NCBI GenBank assembly: GCA_016713535.1
Contig: JADJOY010000017.1
Span: forward strand, 1 to 64,000
Direction: 5' to 3'
Length of the DNA: 64,000 nucleotides
DNA from: JADJOY01 sp016713535 [NCBI: Deltaproteobacteria bacterium]
GTDB lineage: Bacteria; JADJOY01
Shown here one piece after another: positions 47,987 through 57,202 of the stretch (position 1 is the first letter of the stretch; every line of letters begins with the position of its first letter). The notes below the pieces were generated by a model. The model ran no database searches. It saw only the letters and a program-made list of their open reading frames with translations, and was not told the DNA's origin. The position numbers were made by a program, and so were the translations under genes.

Positions 47987-48337
47987 ATGTTGCAGACACG
48001 CCTCATGGCGGTCGTCCTGCTCACCTCGGTGTTCGGCTGCGCAGCCGCGCGGCCATCGGGCGAGCAGATGAATCAGGCCATCTCGGCCATCCACGACGCG
48101 GAGCAGGCCGACGCCGTATCGATGGCACCCGTACCGATGCGGACGGCGCGCGAGGCCTACGCGAAAGCGGAAGAAGCCGTACGCCAGCAGGAGGAGCTCG
48201 AGGCCTCGCGGCTCGCCGACCAGGCGACGGTCGACGCCAAGCTCGCCAGTGCCACCGCCCGTGCGACGCGCGCCGAGCGGAGCCTGGATGAAATGCGCCG
48301 CAGCCAGGACGCGCTGCGCCAGGAAGGGAGTCGCTGA
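47987..48337 (+). CDS. DUF4398-type lipoprotein
   Basis: 116 residues. Lipoprotein signal (MAVVLLTSVFG then Cys), then a purely helical domain with Ala-rich heptads (ISAIHDAEQADAVSMAPV, REAYAKAEEAVRQQEELEA), matching DUF4398, which usually partners OmpA-family lipoproteins in the periplasm. ATG at 47987 follows GGAGAA. The next gene starts three bases after the stop and carries the same helical unit fused to OmpA. Confidence 0.82.
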   Translation: MLQTRLMAVVLLTSVFGCAAARPSGEQMNQAISAIHDAEQADAVSMAPVPMRTAREAYAKAEEAVRQQEELEASRLADQATVDAKLASATARATRAERSLDEMRRSQDALRQEGSR

Positions 48338-48340
48338 ACC

Positions 48341-49411
48341 ATGAAGACCACTCGATGCACCTTTCCGAATTCGCGCACTCCGCGCGCCGCGCGAGTCGTC
48401 CGCGGTCTCGTTCTCACGGTGGGCGCGGCGGTCGCGCTCGCGGGCTGCGGCCCGAAGCACAACCCGGCCCTCGACTCGCTGCGCGCCGACGTGGTGCACG
48501 CCAAGGCCGATCCGAACCTGGTGCGGCGCGCCCCGGCGGCCCTCGACGACACCGTGAAGGCGCTCGACCGCGCCGAGACCGCCGAGCGCCGCGGCGCCGA
48601 CCCTGTCGACAAGCAACACACGATCTACCTCGCGCGTCGTCGGCTCGAGATCGCGCAGGCGCAGTCCGCGGAAAAGGCCGCGGAAGAGGAGATCGCGAAG
48701 CGCGGCACGCAGCGCGACACGGACGTCGCGAATGCGCGTGCGCGCGGCGCCGACCAGCGCGCGGCGAGCGCCGAGGGCGAGCTGCGGGCGACCCAGCGCT
48801 CGCTCGACCAGCAATCGGGCGAGGTGCGCGCCGGTGCGGCGGCCAACGCCGCGCTCACCGATCGCGCCCACGACGCCGAGGACAGCGCCGCGACCGCGCG
48901 CCTGAACCTGAAGGAATCGCAGCAGACCGTCGCGCAGCAGAGCGCCGACGCACGGGTGGCGGATCGCCAGCGCGCCGCCCTCGAGCTCGACCTCGCCCGG
49001 CTGCGCCACGAGCTGAACGCGCGGGAGACCGAGCGCGGGCTGCTCTTCACGTTCGGCAACGACGTGCTCTTCGACGTCGGCCGCTCCGACATCAAGCTCG
49101 GCGCACGCGAGCGGCTCGCTCGTCTGTGCGAGTTCCTCAACGCCTACCCGGACCGGTTCGTCCAGGTCGACGGCCACACCGACAGCACCGGCGTCATGGC
49201 GTCCAACCTGACGCTCTCCCGGGCCCGCGCCGACGCGGTTCGCGGCCTCATGGTCCACGAAGGGATCGCGCCCGACCACGTCGTCTCGCAGGGCTTCGGC
49301 TCGAGCTCGCCGGTGGCGTCGAACGACTCCAGCGCGGGGCGCCAGCAGAACCGCCGGGTCGAGATCGTGCTGCTCAACGCGAGTCGCAGCTCGGCGGACG
49401 CGAGCCGGTAA
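48341..49411 (+). CDS. OmpA-family lipoprotein with DUF4398-like helical domain
   Basis: 356 residues. Lipoprotein signal (LTVGAAVALAG then Cys), long alpha-helical coiled-coil (about 45-225, Ala/Glu/Arg-rich), and a C-terminal OmpA peptidoglycan-binding domain: NDVLFDVGRSDIKLGARERL, VDGHTDSTG, LSRARADAVRGLMV, GFGSSSPVASN, NRRVEIVL. It tethers the outer membrane to peptidoglycan through Asp and Arg of the TD...NRRVE motif. Three bases after the DUF4398 gene, so co-expressed. Confidence 0.92.
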   Translation: MKTTRCTFPNSRTPRAARVVRGLVLTVGAAVALAGCGPKHNPALDSLRADVVHAKADPNLVRRAPAALDDTVKALDRAETAERRGADPVDKQHTIYLARRRLEIAQAQSAEKAAEEEIAKRGTQRDTDVANARARGADQRAASAEGELRATQRSLDQQSGEVRAGAAANAALTDRAHDAEDSAATARLNLKESQQTVAQQSADARVADRQRAALELDLARLRHELNARETERGLLFTFGNDVLFDVGRSDIKLGARERLARLCEFLNAYPDRFVQVDGHTDSTGVMASNLTLSRARADAVRGLMVHEGIAPDHVVSQGFGSSSPVASNDSSAGRQQNRRVEIVLLNASRSSADASR

Positions 49412-49476
49412 AGCCTCACCAGCGAGCGCAGACCCGGACACCGACCAACTTCGACGAAAACAAGAGGAGAGAGACC

Positions 49477-49671
49477 ATGAACCAGGACCAGATCAAGGGC
49501 ACGTGGGACCAGCTCAAGGGCAAGGCCAAGCGCATCTGGGGCGAGCTCACCGACGACGACTTCATCAAGGCCGAAGGGTCGGCGGACAAGCTCTACGGCG
49601 TCATCGAGAAGCGCTTCGGCGACAAGAAGGAAGCGATCAAGGACCGGATCGACAAGCTCACCGTGAGCTGA
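49477..49671 (+). CDS. CsbD family stress protein
   Basis: 64 residues: MNQDQIKGTWDQLKGKAKRIWGELTDDDF, then EGSADKLYGVI and KEAIKDRIDKL, the standard CsbD pattern (paired helices, Lys/Glu-rich). CsbD proteins are general-stress proteins of unknown biochemistry. ATG at 49477 follows AGAGGAGAGAG. A second CsbD gene is at 56950. Confidence 0.92.
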   Translation: MNQDQIKGTWDQLKGKAKRIWGELTDDDFIKAEGSADKLYGVIEKRFGDKKEAIKDRIDKLTVS

Positions 49672-49764
49672 CGCAGCGCGCGCCCGGGGCGTCGCCAGTG
49701 GCGGTTCTCCGGGGCTGCGCGGCCCCGTCGTCTCACCCCATTCCAACCAGCAAGGACCAGCTCA

Positions 49765-50850
49765 ATGAAGAACGCATGGAAACGCAGCATCGTCGCAGCG
49801 GGCCTCGCCGGCCTCCTGCTGGCGGACGTCGTATCGGCGAAGACCGCGCCGTCCGACTCCTGGATCACCACCAAGGTGAAGATGCAGCTCCTCACCGCGG
49901 AAGACGTGAGCGGCACCGACGTCAACGTGGACACTCGCGACGGGCTCGTGACCCTCCAGGGACCGGTCAGCACCGCAGCGGAGAAGGCGAGGACGGTCAA
50001 GCTGGCCCGCGGCATCGAAGGGGTCCGCGACGTCCGCGACCTCCTCGAGATCGTGCCGCAGAGCAAGGCCTCCGTGATCGAGGCCAAGGACGACGTGATC
50101 CGCGACAGGCTCTCCAAGGACCTGAACGACGCCGCGCGGCTCCAGGACAGCGCCATCGCCATCCAGTCCGTCACCAACGGCACCGTGGTTCTCGGCGGCA
50201 AGGCCAAGACGCTCGGCGATCACGCGGAAGCGCTCAGGCTCGCGCGTCGGACGCCCGGCGTCCGCAAGGTCGTGAGCCAGATCGTGAGCCCCGACACGCT
50301 CGGCGACGAGGACCTGTGGTTCCCGGAGGTGAAGGCGGAGAAGGTCGCCGAGGCCGAGGCGAAGGATGCCCAGGTCGCGGCGAAGGGAGCGAGCGGCCAG
50401 GTGTCCGATAGCTGGATCACCACCAAGGCCAAGCTCGCCCTGTGGACCTCGCCTGACATCACCTCGGACGAGATCAACGTCGACACGCGGGACGGCGTCG
50501 TGACGCTGTTCGGCACCGTCACGCCGGACGCGGTCCGCGAGGTCGCGGTCCAGAAGGTCCGCGCCGTCGACGGCGTCAAGGACGTGAAGAACCAGCTCCA
50601 GGTGGTCTCGGTCACGACGGAGAAGGCCGTCGAGCACGCGGACGACGCCATCAAGAGCGCCGTGACCTCCCGCCTCGCCGAGCGCGGGGATCTGAACGCG
50701 GCGAAGATCGAGGTGTCGGTGGCGAAGGGCGTCGTCCAGCTCAAGGGCACCGTCGCCAGCCAGGAGCAACGACTGACGGCGTTGTCGCAGGCGCGGATGG
50801 TGGCCGGCGTGCGCGCGGTGATCGACGAGCTGCACATCCAGATGAAGTGA
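49765..50850 (+). CDS. Periplasmic protein with four BON domains
   Basis: 361 residues. Signal peptide (IVAAGLAGLLLADVVSA), then four BON (OsmY-type) domains at about 30-98, 108-178, 213-280 and 292-360. Domains one and three are close copies (SDSWITTKVKMQLL / SDSWITTKAKLALW; VNVDTRDGLVTLQG / INVDTRDGVVTLFG), showing internal duplication. BON domains bind phospholipid surfaces and protect the envelope during osmotic stress. Last gene of the run that begins at 47987. Confidence 0.92.
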   Translation: MKNAWKRSIVAAGLAGLLLADVVSAKTAPSDSWITTKVKMQLLTAEDVSGTDVNVDTRDGLVTLQGPVSTAAEKARTVKLARGIEGVRDVRDLLEIVPQSKASVIEAKDDVIRDRLSKDLNDAARLQDSAIAIQSVTNGTVVLGGKAKTLGDHAEALRLARRTPGVRKVVSQIVSPDTLGDEDLWFPEVKAEKVAEAEAKDAQVAAKGASGQVSDSWITTKAKLALWTSPDITSDEINVDTRDGVVTLFGTVTPDAVREVAVQKVRAVDGVKDVKNQLQVVSVTTEKAVEHADDAIKSAVTSRLAERGDLNAAKIEVSVAKGVVQLKGTVASQEQRLTALSQARMVAGVRAVIDELHIQMK

Positions 50851-50937
50851 GCGATCGGGACTGCCCGCGATTCGCGAGCGGCCCGTCTTGCGTTCCGACC
50901 CCAGTGCCCGTGAGGAATTCGAGCTAGACCGCGCATG

Positions 50938-51010
50938 GAAGCCGCGTGAAGCCGGCGACGGGGGATGGAACCCCCGTCGCTACGGGGGCCGCCCCCGGGG
51001 CCTCCCCCGC
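50938..51010. repeat. Dispersed repeat family A, copy 2
   Basis: GCGACGGGGG / CCCCCGTCGC form a 10-bp stem around the same ATGGAA loop as copy 1 (50955-50980), preceded by AAGCCGCGTG and followed by GCTACGGGGGCC. It lies between the BON gene (+) and the converging NtrC-type gene (-). Confidence 0.75.
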
Positions 51011-51020
51011 GAGGCCTCGC

Positions 51021-52352
<1,332 letters not shown>

Positions 52353-52588
52353 TGCATCCTCGACCCTCGAGGATCGGGGCGGTCTCGGACGGCCGCCGGC
52401 CTATGGGACCGACTCGATGTGCACCCCGCGACGATCGAGCCGATGGAGGGTAGCACCGATGGAATTCCCGGGCGGATGCGGTGGGGACGATCGGCCGCGC
52501 GGAGCGATACCCGATCGTCGCGGCGACGTGGCTCGAACGAAGGGAAGGGCGCGCCGCTAACGGCTTCTGCTTCGGCTCGGCGAGGCGG

Positions 52589-52927
52589 TCACTTCGCCGC
52601 AGGGAGTGCGTGGTGGATCGCGAGCGTGTCGGGATCGCTCGCGTGGATCGGCTCGTCAGGCGCTTGCCCCTCGAGCCTCGGAGCCGGCCCACTCGGGAGG
52701 GGCCTGATCGTCCACTCGCCGGCCTCGCGTTCGGCTGCGGTGGTTCGCCGTGGCGCGAGCCACCAGGTCAGCCCGGCCCCGATGAGGATCCCCACACCGA
52801 CCAGGCCGACGCCATACAGGACGTCGGTGGAGACGGGACGACGAGTCTCGAGGCCGAGCCCGGTGAGCATCGCCTGACGGCTCGGGAGCTGCGCCCACAG
52901 GCTCGATGCGTTTCCGTGGACGTCCAT
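52589..52927 (-). CDS. Single-helix membrane protein
   Basis: 112 residues. A short N-terminal part, one membrane helix (VLYGVGLVGVGILIGAGLTWWLA, about 36-58) and a hydrophilic, proline-rich tail. No family recognised. Start ATG at 52927; 70 bases after the preceding gene. It probably belongs to the small-membrane-protein operon starting at 54327. Confidence 0.6.
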   Translation of the reverse strand: MDVHGNASSLWAQLPSRQAMLTGLGLETRRPVSTDVLYGVGLVGVGILIGAGLTWWLAPRRTTAAEREAGEWTIRPLPSGPAPRLEGQAPDEPIHASDPDTLAIHHALPAAK

Positions 52928-52997
52928 GGTCGAGATCCTCGCTGGTGTGGATTGGCGTGGGTTTCAGTCGCGGTCCGAGGCCTGTGCGGCATGCGCG

Positions 52998-53429
52998 TCA
53001 ACGCGGTGCGGGTGCGCTGGCGCCGCGGTCGTTGGTGAGCAGCCGGCCGAGGGCCTCGCCGGCGACCTGCCGCAGGCCGATGCCGATCGCGAGGCTCACC
53101 AAGCGCTTGGGTAGACCGCCACCGAGCACGTAGCCGATCCCCGCGGCGGTCAAGATCGTCGTGTAGCGGTGCCGCTCCAGGCGAGCGCGTGCGAGCGCCG
53201 CGACCAGCTCGATCGCCTCGCTGGTGTGCTGGAGCAGCAGCTTGGCGTCCTCTCGGACCCGCTCGGATCGCTCGTGGATTCCGTCGGGGACCGCGGCCTC
53301 GCGGGGGTCGTTCCGGGAAACCGGCTGCGCCGGAGCGCTCGCCCCTGGTGGTGTGGCGCTCGCGTCCTCCCGCTCGCCCGCGGAGACGGCGGCTCGCGAC
53401 TGCACGGTGCCTTCTTCCTGTCTCGCCAT
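52998..53429 (-). CDS. Small membrane-associated protein, YqjD-like context
   Basis: 143 residues. A polar, disordered N-terminal half (about 1-65), an amphipathic helix (VREDAKLLLQHTSEAIELVAALARARL), then a glycine-containing hydrophobic hairpin (YTTILTAAGIGYVLGGGLPKRLVSLAIGIGL). No firm family. ATG at 53429 (MARQEEG) chosen; the frame is open upstream to 53531. Lies behind the ElaB/YqjD-like genes. Confidence 0.6.
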   Translation of the reverse strand: MARQEEGTVQSRAAVSAGEREDASATPPGASAPAQPVSRNDPREAAVPDGIHERSERVREDAKLLLQHTSEAIELVAALARARLERHRYTTILTAAGIGYVLGGGLPKRLVSLAIGIGLRQVAGEALGRLLTNDRGASAPAPR

Positions 53430-53531
53430 GACGCGTGGTCCTCGCGCAAAGGGCTGGCTGAGCGGCCACGAGGCGAACCGCATTCGTGGCGCGGGGGTGC
53501 AGGTCGGCGGTGCCGATGCGGGGGCCGTCAT

Positions 53532-53750
53532 TCACAGCCTCGAGACGAGTCGGCCCACGAGGAAACCCGCGAGGGTCGCGCCCGCCAGGGTGAGCAGCGG
53601 ATGCGCCCGGGCCAGCTCCGCGAGCGCGCGGTCGGTCGTCACGAGCCCGTCGCGCACGGAATCCGCCCGCTCGGTCAGTGCGGAGATTTCTCGTTCGAGG
53701 CGGTGCGAGTGATCGCCGAGGGCCTGTGCCGTCGCTTGCAAGCTCATCAT
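53532..53750 (-). CDS. ElaB/YqjD-like membrane-anchored protein
   Basis: 72 residues: a helical N-terminus (DHSHRLEREISALTERADSV), then HPLLTLAGATLAGFLVGRLVSRL, the C-terminal glycine-rich anchor typical of ElaB/YqjD (DUF883) stress proteins that tie ribosomes to the inner membrane. The start ATG at 53750 overlaps the upstream stop (ATGA); Met2 at 53747 is possible. Similarity is by pattern rather than full domain match. Confidence 0.65.
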   Translation of the reverse strand: MMSLQATAQALGDHSHRLEREISALTERADSVRDGLVTTDRALAELARAHPLLTLAGATLAGFLVGRLVSRL

Positions 53751-53986
53751 CCGATCCTGATCCGTTCCGGCGCTCCCGTGCGGAGCCCCATGTACAGGCC
53801 GATGGCGAACGCGCCCGCCAGCCAGGGAAGCGGATGCTCGCCGAGGTGTGTCTCGAAGCTCACCTGCTTGCGGAGCGCTCGGCCCAGGTCACCCATGGCC
53901 CGCTCCAGGGCCGCGCCGTCCCGGGCCGTTCGAGCGGCCAGCGCGCGGCGGGTCACGGCACCTGTGGGGCTCACCTCGGGCGCCAT
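53747..53986 (-). CDS. Small membrane-anchored protein
   Basis: 79 residues: a charged helix (LAARTARDGAALERAMGDL) and a C-terminal membrane segment (HPLPWLAGAFAIGLYMGLRTG). It resembles its downstream neighbour in design (helix plus 'HP...G...G' anchor). Start ATG at 53986 overlaps the preceding stop by one base (TGATG), and its own stop overlaps the next start by four bases. So three genes form one coupled translation unit. Confidence 0.65.
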   Translation of the reverse strand: MAPEVSPTGAVTRRALAARTARDGAALERAMGDLGRALRKQVSFETHLGEHPLPWLAGAFAIGLYMGLRTGAPERIRIG

Positions 53987-54327
53987 CAACGCCCCGCGCC
54001 CGTGGGCGCCGTCGAGGCTCGCGCCGCGGCGACGAGCGCCAGCCCCGCGGCGAGGTGGAGCGCGCCCACCAGCGCGAGCGCCAGCGGCCACGACCACATC
54101 GGGCCCAGCCAGGCCAGCAGCGCGCCGACGACGCAGCACCAGCCGAGCGCGGTCACCACACCGCCCGCGACGGCGAACGACCCGCCGCGAGTGAGATCTC
54201 CCCACGTCTCCGCGGCCTGGAGCGCCAGCAGGTCGATCCGGTCGACGACCAGTCGCTGGCCGGCGCCGTAGGCTTGCTCGATCGCGTCACTGACGGACGG
54301 TGTGCTCGTTCGCCGAATCGGGTCCAT
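53986..54327 (-). CDS. Phage-holin-superfamily (YqjE-like) membrane protein
   Basis: 113 residues: N-terminal amphipathic helix (VSDAIEQAYGAGQRLVVDRIDLLALQ) followed by two hydrophobic helices (GSFAVAGGVVTALGWCCVVGALLAWLG; PLALALVGALHLAAGLALVAAA). This matches the YqjE/Holin-X (phage_holin_3_6) layout. ATG at 54327 is the only plausible start. First gene of the minus-strand small-protein operon; a sigma-54 promoter candidate ends 14 bases ahead of it. Confidence 0.72.
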   Translation of the reverse strand: MDPIRRTSTPSVSDAIEQAYGAGQRLVVDRIDLLALQAAETWGDLTRGGSFAVAGGVVTALGWCCVVGALLAWLGPMWSWPLALALVGALHLAAGLALVAAARASTAPTGAGR

Positions 54328-54340
54328 GGTCGCCGAACGA

Positions 54341-54356
54341 TGCAATCCCCGCACCG
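54341..54356 (-). promoter_or_regulatory. Sigma-54 promoter candidate for the small membrane protein operon
   Basis: On the minus strand: CGGTGCGGGGATTGCA, with GG-N10-GC spacing and a full TTGCA box. The transcript would begin only a few bases before ATG 54327, so translation would be nearly leaderless; this lowers confidence. Confidence 0.4.
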
Positions 54357-54439
54357 CCGGGGCCGCGCGGTCCGGCCGTGCGTGATCCACGCCGTAGCCG
54401 GCGCATCCGGCGGGAAGGTCGTTCAGGCTCGGCGGACCT

Positions 54440-54458
54440 CGTGCACCTGAGGTGCACG
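54440..54458. promoter_or_regulatory. 19-bp palindrome between divergent sigma-54 promoters
   Basis: CGTGCACC (54440-54447) and GGTGCACG (54451-54458) are perfect arms around TGA. It stands about 85 and 115 bases upstream of the two divergent -24/-12 sites, the usual place for an NtrC-type enhancer. The rest of 54328-54673 holds no gene. Confidence 0.45.
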
Positions 54459-54571
54459 GAAGGTGTAGGCGTTACCAGCGATCCAGCCTGCTTCGGGGTG
54501 GCCTTCCTCGTTCCCGCGGGGCCCACTCGCCGGATCGCGACCTCGCGCCGGCTGGGAGCGGCTTCGGCGTG

Positions 54572-54587
54572 GGGCACTGCGCTTGCA
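54572..54587 (+). promoter_or_regulatory. Sigma-54 promoter candidate
   Basis: GGGCACTGCGCTTGCA: near-consensus GGCAC-N5-TTGCA with exact spacing. The next start codon, ATG 54674, is 87 bases downstream; the superoxide dismutase gene follows on the same strand. Confidence 0.6.
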
Positions 54588-54673
54588 CTGCACAGCCATC
54601 GATCGACGACGATCCAATGGAACGCGCCCGTTCACTTCGAGCGGACGCAGGGCCATGCCCGAGGAGAACGAAC

Positions 54674-55068
54674 ATGATCACGATCCGACGAGCCGCGCTT
54701 CCCGCGACGGCGGCCGTAGGGCTTGCGTCCGTGTGCGACGGCAACGACGCGACCCACCCGTTCCGCAACTCGTCGGCTTCTACGGCCCGCCGATCAACGA
54801 CCCCGTGTTCACCACCACGCCGGGCACGCTCGACTCCAACGACAACGGCGAGCTCTTCGACGACGAGCCGTCGGTCGCGCTCACCGCGCAATCGACCGGC
54901 ACATCCTCCGACACCGGTGACGAGCTCGATCTCCAGCTCTTCCTCGAGCCCGGCGTCTTCAACGTGGACTCCAGCGGCACCGGTGATCTGAGCGACGTCC
55001 GGACCACCGGCCGAGAGCAGGTCGTGGCGCGAGGTCCGTTTGCGAATCCCCCGCTTCGAAAGGCGATC
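54674..55068 (+). CDS. Possible short exported protein, frameshifted
   Basis: ATG 54674 starts a signal-like segment (RRAALPATAAVGLASVC) in one frame. After about 54755 the neighbouring frame continues with acidic, low-complexity sequence that looks coding (LVGFYGPPINDPVFTTTPG, SNDNGELFDDEPSVAL, LDLQLFLEPGVFNVDSS), consistent with one missing base as elsewhere in the window. No stop separates it from the superoxide dismutase frame, so its 3' end is unclear; a second slip or a fused N-terminus is possible. No family recognised. Confidence 0.35.
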
Positions 55069-55767
55069 ATGTCATCACCAGCACCACCTCCCGGCTCTCC
55101 CCCGACGCGGGGCGATCCGGCTCCCCGATCACCCCCCAGGAGGGTCCCGCTCCGGTTGCCCGCGCTGCCCTACGCGGCGGACGCGCTGGAGCCGGTGCTG
55201 AGCGGAGAAGCGGTCGATACGCACTACGAGAAGTACCAGCGGCGCGATCTGGAGCGGCTCGAGCACTCCCTCGAGGGCTCTCTCCTCGGTGATCAGCCCC
55301 TCGACGGCATCGTGCGGCTCGCGACCGGGGAGGTCTTCGACCACGCCGCGCAGGTGTGGAACCACACCTTTTACTGGAACAGCATGACCCCGCGCGGCGG
55401 TGGGCGGCCGCGCCGCGGCCGCATCGCCAAGGCCATCGACACCTCGTTCGGTTCCTACGACGAGTTCGCCGAGCGCTTTCAGCAGACCGCGGCCGGCCTC
55501 TTCGGCTGCGGCTACGTCTGGCTCTACCGCCCGGACGAGACCGACCGCGTCGAGCTCGCGGCGCTGCCCAATGCCGGGAATCCACTCAGCCACGGCGGGG
55601 CGCCGATCCTCGTCGCGGACCTGTGGGAGCACGCTTACTACCTCGATCACCGGGAACAGTCCGCGCGCTACGTCCGCCTCTTCCTCGAGAGGCTCGTCCA
55701 CTGGGACTTCGCCGAGCAGAATCTGTCCGAGGTCCGTGGACTGGCCGCGCGCGTCGGTCCGCGCTGA
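55069..55767 (+). CDS. sodB: Superoxide dismutase, iron type
   Basis: 232 residues from ATG 55069; a proline-rich 30-residue leader precedes the enzyme. Metal ligands His52 (THYEKY), His99 (VWNHTFYW), Asp184 and His188 (ADLWEHAYY) are all present. Gln95 in AAQVWNHTFYW is at the Fe-SOD glutamine position, so iron is preferred. The loop usually GSGWAWL reads GCGYVWL, and the first-His region is shorter than normal. Converts superoxide to peroxide and oxygen. The open frame extends upstream, so the true start is uncertain. Confidence 0.88.
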   Translation: MSSPAPPPGSPPTRGDPAPRSPPRRVPLRLPALPYAADALEPVLSGEAVDTHYEKYQRRDLERLEHSLEGSLLGDQPLDGIVRLATGEVFDHAAQVWNHTFYWNSMTPRGGGRPRRGRIAKAIDTSFGSYDEFAERFQQTAAGLFGCGYVWLYRPDETDRVELAALPNAGNPLSHGGAPILVADLWEHAYYLDHREQSARYVRLFLERLVHWDFAEQNLSEVRGLAARVGPR

Positions 55768-55980
55768 TCCATGCGGTCGACCTCGATCACCGTGGGACCA
55801 CCCGGCGCCGGAGGCGGACGGCCCTCGGCGCTGGTTCGAAACGCCTATCTCCAGCGCCGCGCGCGCTGATCGAGGACAGCCATGAGGTTCCGTCGGACTC
55901 GTCGGATGATCTCTACCAACTCGTGCCCGACGACAGGGCTCTGGACACGCAGCGGCCCGTGGAGTGAGGGCGCCGGGCGG

Positions 55981-56592
55981 ATGGTGCGCCGCCTGCTCGC
56001 GATCGGGTTGCTCGTCGGTCTGACCGGGGTGCTCGGTGCGACCCGCTCCGAGGCTGCGGCCGACGAGCCCTCGGCGTCGGAGGTCGTGAGGCGAATGACC
56101 GACGACGTCGTCGGGTTGCTCAACGACGGCACGAAGTCGGCCGCGGAGCGGCGCCGCGGGATCGAGCGGATCGCCGAGGCGAACATCGACTTCGACACGC
56201 TCTCGAAGCTGGTGCTGACGCAGTGGTGGTCGCGGCTCTCGCCGGCCGATCAGCGCGAGTTCGTGGCGCAGTTCCAGCAACATCTCGCTGTGACGTACGG
56301 CCGCAACTTCGAGCACTTCCACGACGAGACCGTGGAGGTGCTGGGAGATCGCGCCGTGTCCGACGGCGACTGGAAGGTGCTGACGCGGATCGTCCGCCCG
56401 AGCGCCCAGAGCGTGACGGTGAACTACCGGCTGCGGAAGATCGGCGAGCAGTGGCGCATCATCGACGTGCTGATCGAGGGCGTGAGCCTGGTGTCGAACT
56501 TCCGCTCCCAGTTTCACGCGATCCTGGCCGACGGTGGCGCACCGCAGCTCCTCCAGGTGCTGCGAGACAAGAACGCGGTTGGGACGAGCTGA
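55981..56592 (+). CDS. MlaC/Ttg2D-family phospholipid-binding protein
   Basis: 203 residues. Signal peptide (LLAIGLLVGLTGVLGATRSEA), then the MlaC fold: RRRGIERIAEANIDFDTLSKLVL, WWSRLSPADQREFVAQFQQHL, VTVNYRLRKIGEQWRIIDVLIEGVSLVSNFRSQF. The last segment is diagnostic. It carries phospholipids between outer and inner membranes; the rest of the Mla transporter is not in this window. ATG at 55981; bases 55768-55980 hold only weak short frames. Confidence 0.9.
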   Translation: MVRRLLAIGLLVGLTGVLGATRSEAAADEPSASEVVRRMTDDVVGLLNDGTKSAAERRRGIERIAEANIDFDTLSKLVLTQWWSRLSPADQREFVAQFQQHLAVTYGRNFEHFHDETVEVLGDRAVSDGDWKVLTRIVRPSAQSVTVNYRLRKIGEQWRIIDVLIEGVSLVSNFRSQFHAILADGGAPQLLQVLRDKNAVGTS

Positions 56593-56949
56593 GCCAGAGA
56601 TCGCATCCGAGGACGTCGTGGAGCCTGCGACGGGGGCTTCGTCGTCGTGCGGGGGGCTCCGTTCCCCCGCGAGCGCCTCGACCGGGTGTTGGCCGACCTG
56701 CGTTACGGAGCCGTGCGCTCCGGTGCGCGAGCCAGGAATGGAGTGGGGTCGCGGCCGTACGACGATCCGCTGGCGGCCACGTTCGATCGAGGAGGCTCGC
56801 CGGGGATCCCGTGATTCCCTTGGCTTACAGCGGGTGCTGTCCGCCGAAGCCGCAACCGGGGCGGCTCGGGCGTCGGCACCCGGTTTGCGGTGCTTCCCAA
56901 TGGATCGGAGATGCCAATCGCTCCATCGAGCAGAAGGGGAGGCCGAGTC
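56593..56949. other. Intergenic region with partial repeat A and a sigma-54 site
   Basis: No gene seen. Bases about 56626-56675 (GCGACGGGGG, then GCGGGGGGCTCCGTTCCCCC) look like a decayed family-A copy. The sigma-54 promoter for the CsbD gene is at 56874. Confidence 0.45.
56874..56889 (+). promoter_or_regulatory. Sigma-54 promoter candidate for the second CsbD gene
   Basis: CGGCACCCGGTTTGCG: GGCAC and TTGC with exact GG-N10-GC spacing, 60 bases before the CsbD start at 56950. Confidence 0.55.
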
Positions 56950-57114
56950 ATGGCCGGCAAGGTCGATCAGGCCAAAGGGCGTGTGAAAGAAGCCGTCGGC
57001 GTGCTCACGAACGACAAGAAACTCGAGACCGAGGGGAAGGTCGATCAGGTCGTCGGGAAGGTGAAGAAAGCCGTGGAGAAGGTCGTCCACGCCATCCAGG
57101 AGACGGTCTCCTGA
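56950..57114 (+). CDS. CsbD family stress protein (second copy)
   Basis: 54 residues, MAGKVDQAKGRVKEAVG then LETEGKVDQVVGKVKKAVEKV; shorter than the copy at 49477 and with the GKVDQ repeat typical of the family. ATG at 56950 follows AGGGGAGG. Monocistronic by context, with its own sigma-54 promoter candidate. Confidence 0.9.
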   Translation: MAGKVDQAKGRVKEAVGVLTNDKKLETEGKVDQVVGKVKKAVEKVVHAIQETVS

Positions 57115-57202
57115 CGCCGCTTGCCCGCGCCGCGAAGCCTCGGCCCGTGGCGCGGTTGGCCAACGACGAAGCGAACCCGAGCCCGAGGGCCGGGGGCATG
57201 CC

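Noticed and set aside
55771-55869. 32-codon frame between the SOD and MlaC-like genes
   Set aside because: No ribosome site, no recognisable sequence, and Arg/Gly-rich as expected by chance at this GC.
55934-55950. Sigma-54 site before the mlaC-like gene
   Set aside because: Has GG-N10-GC spacing, but the -12 box reads CGGCC instead of TTGC-type, so it is not credible.
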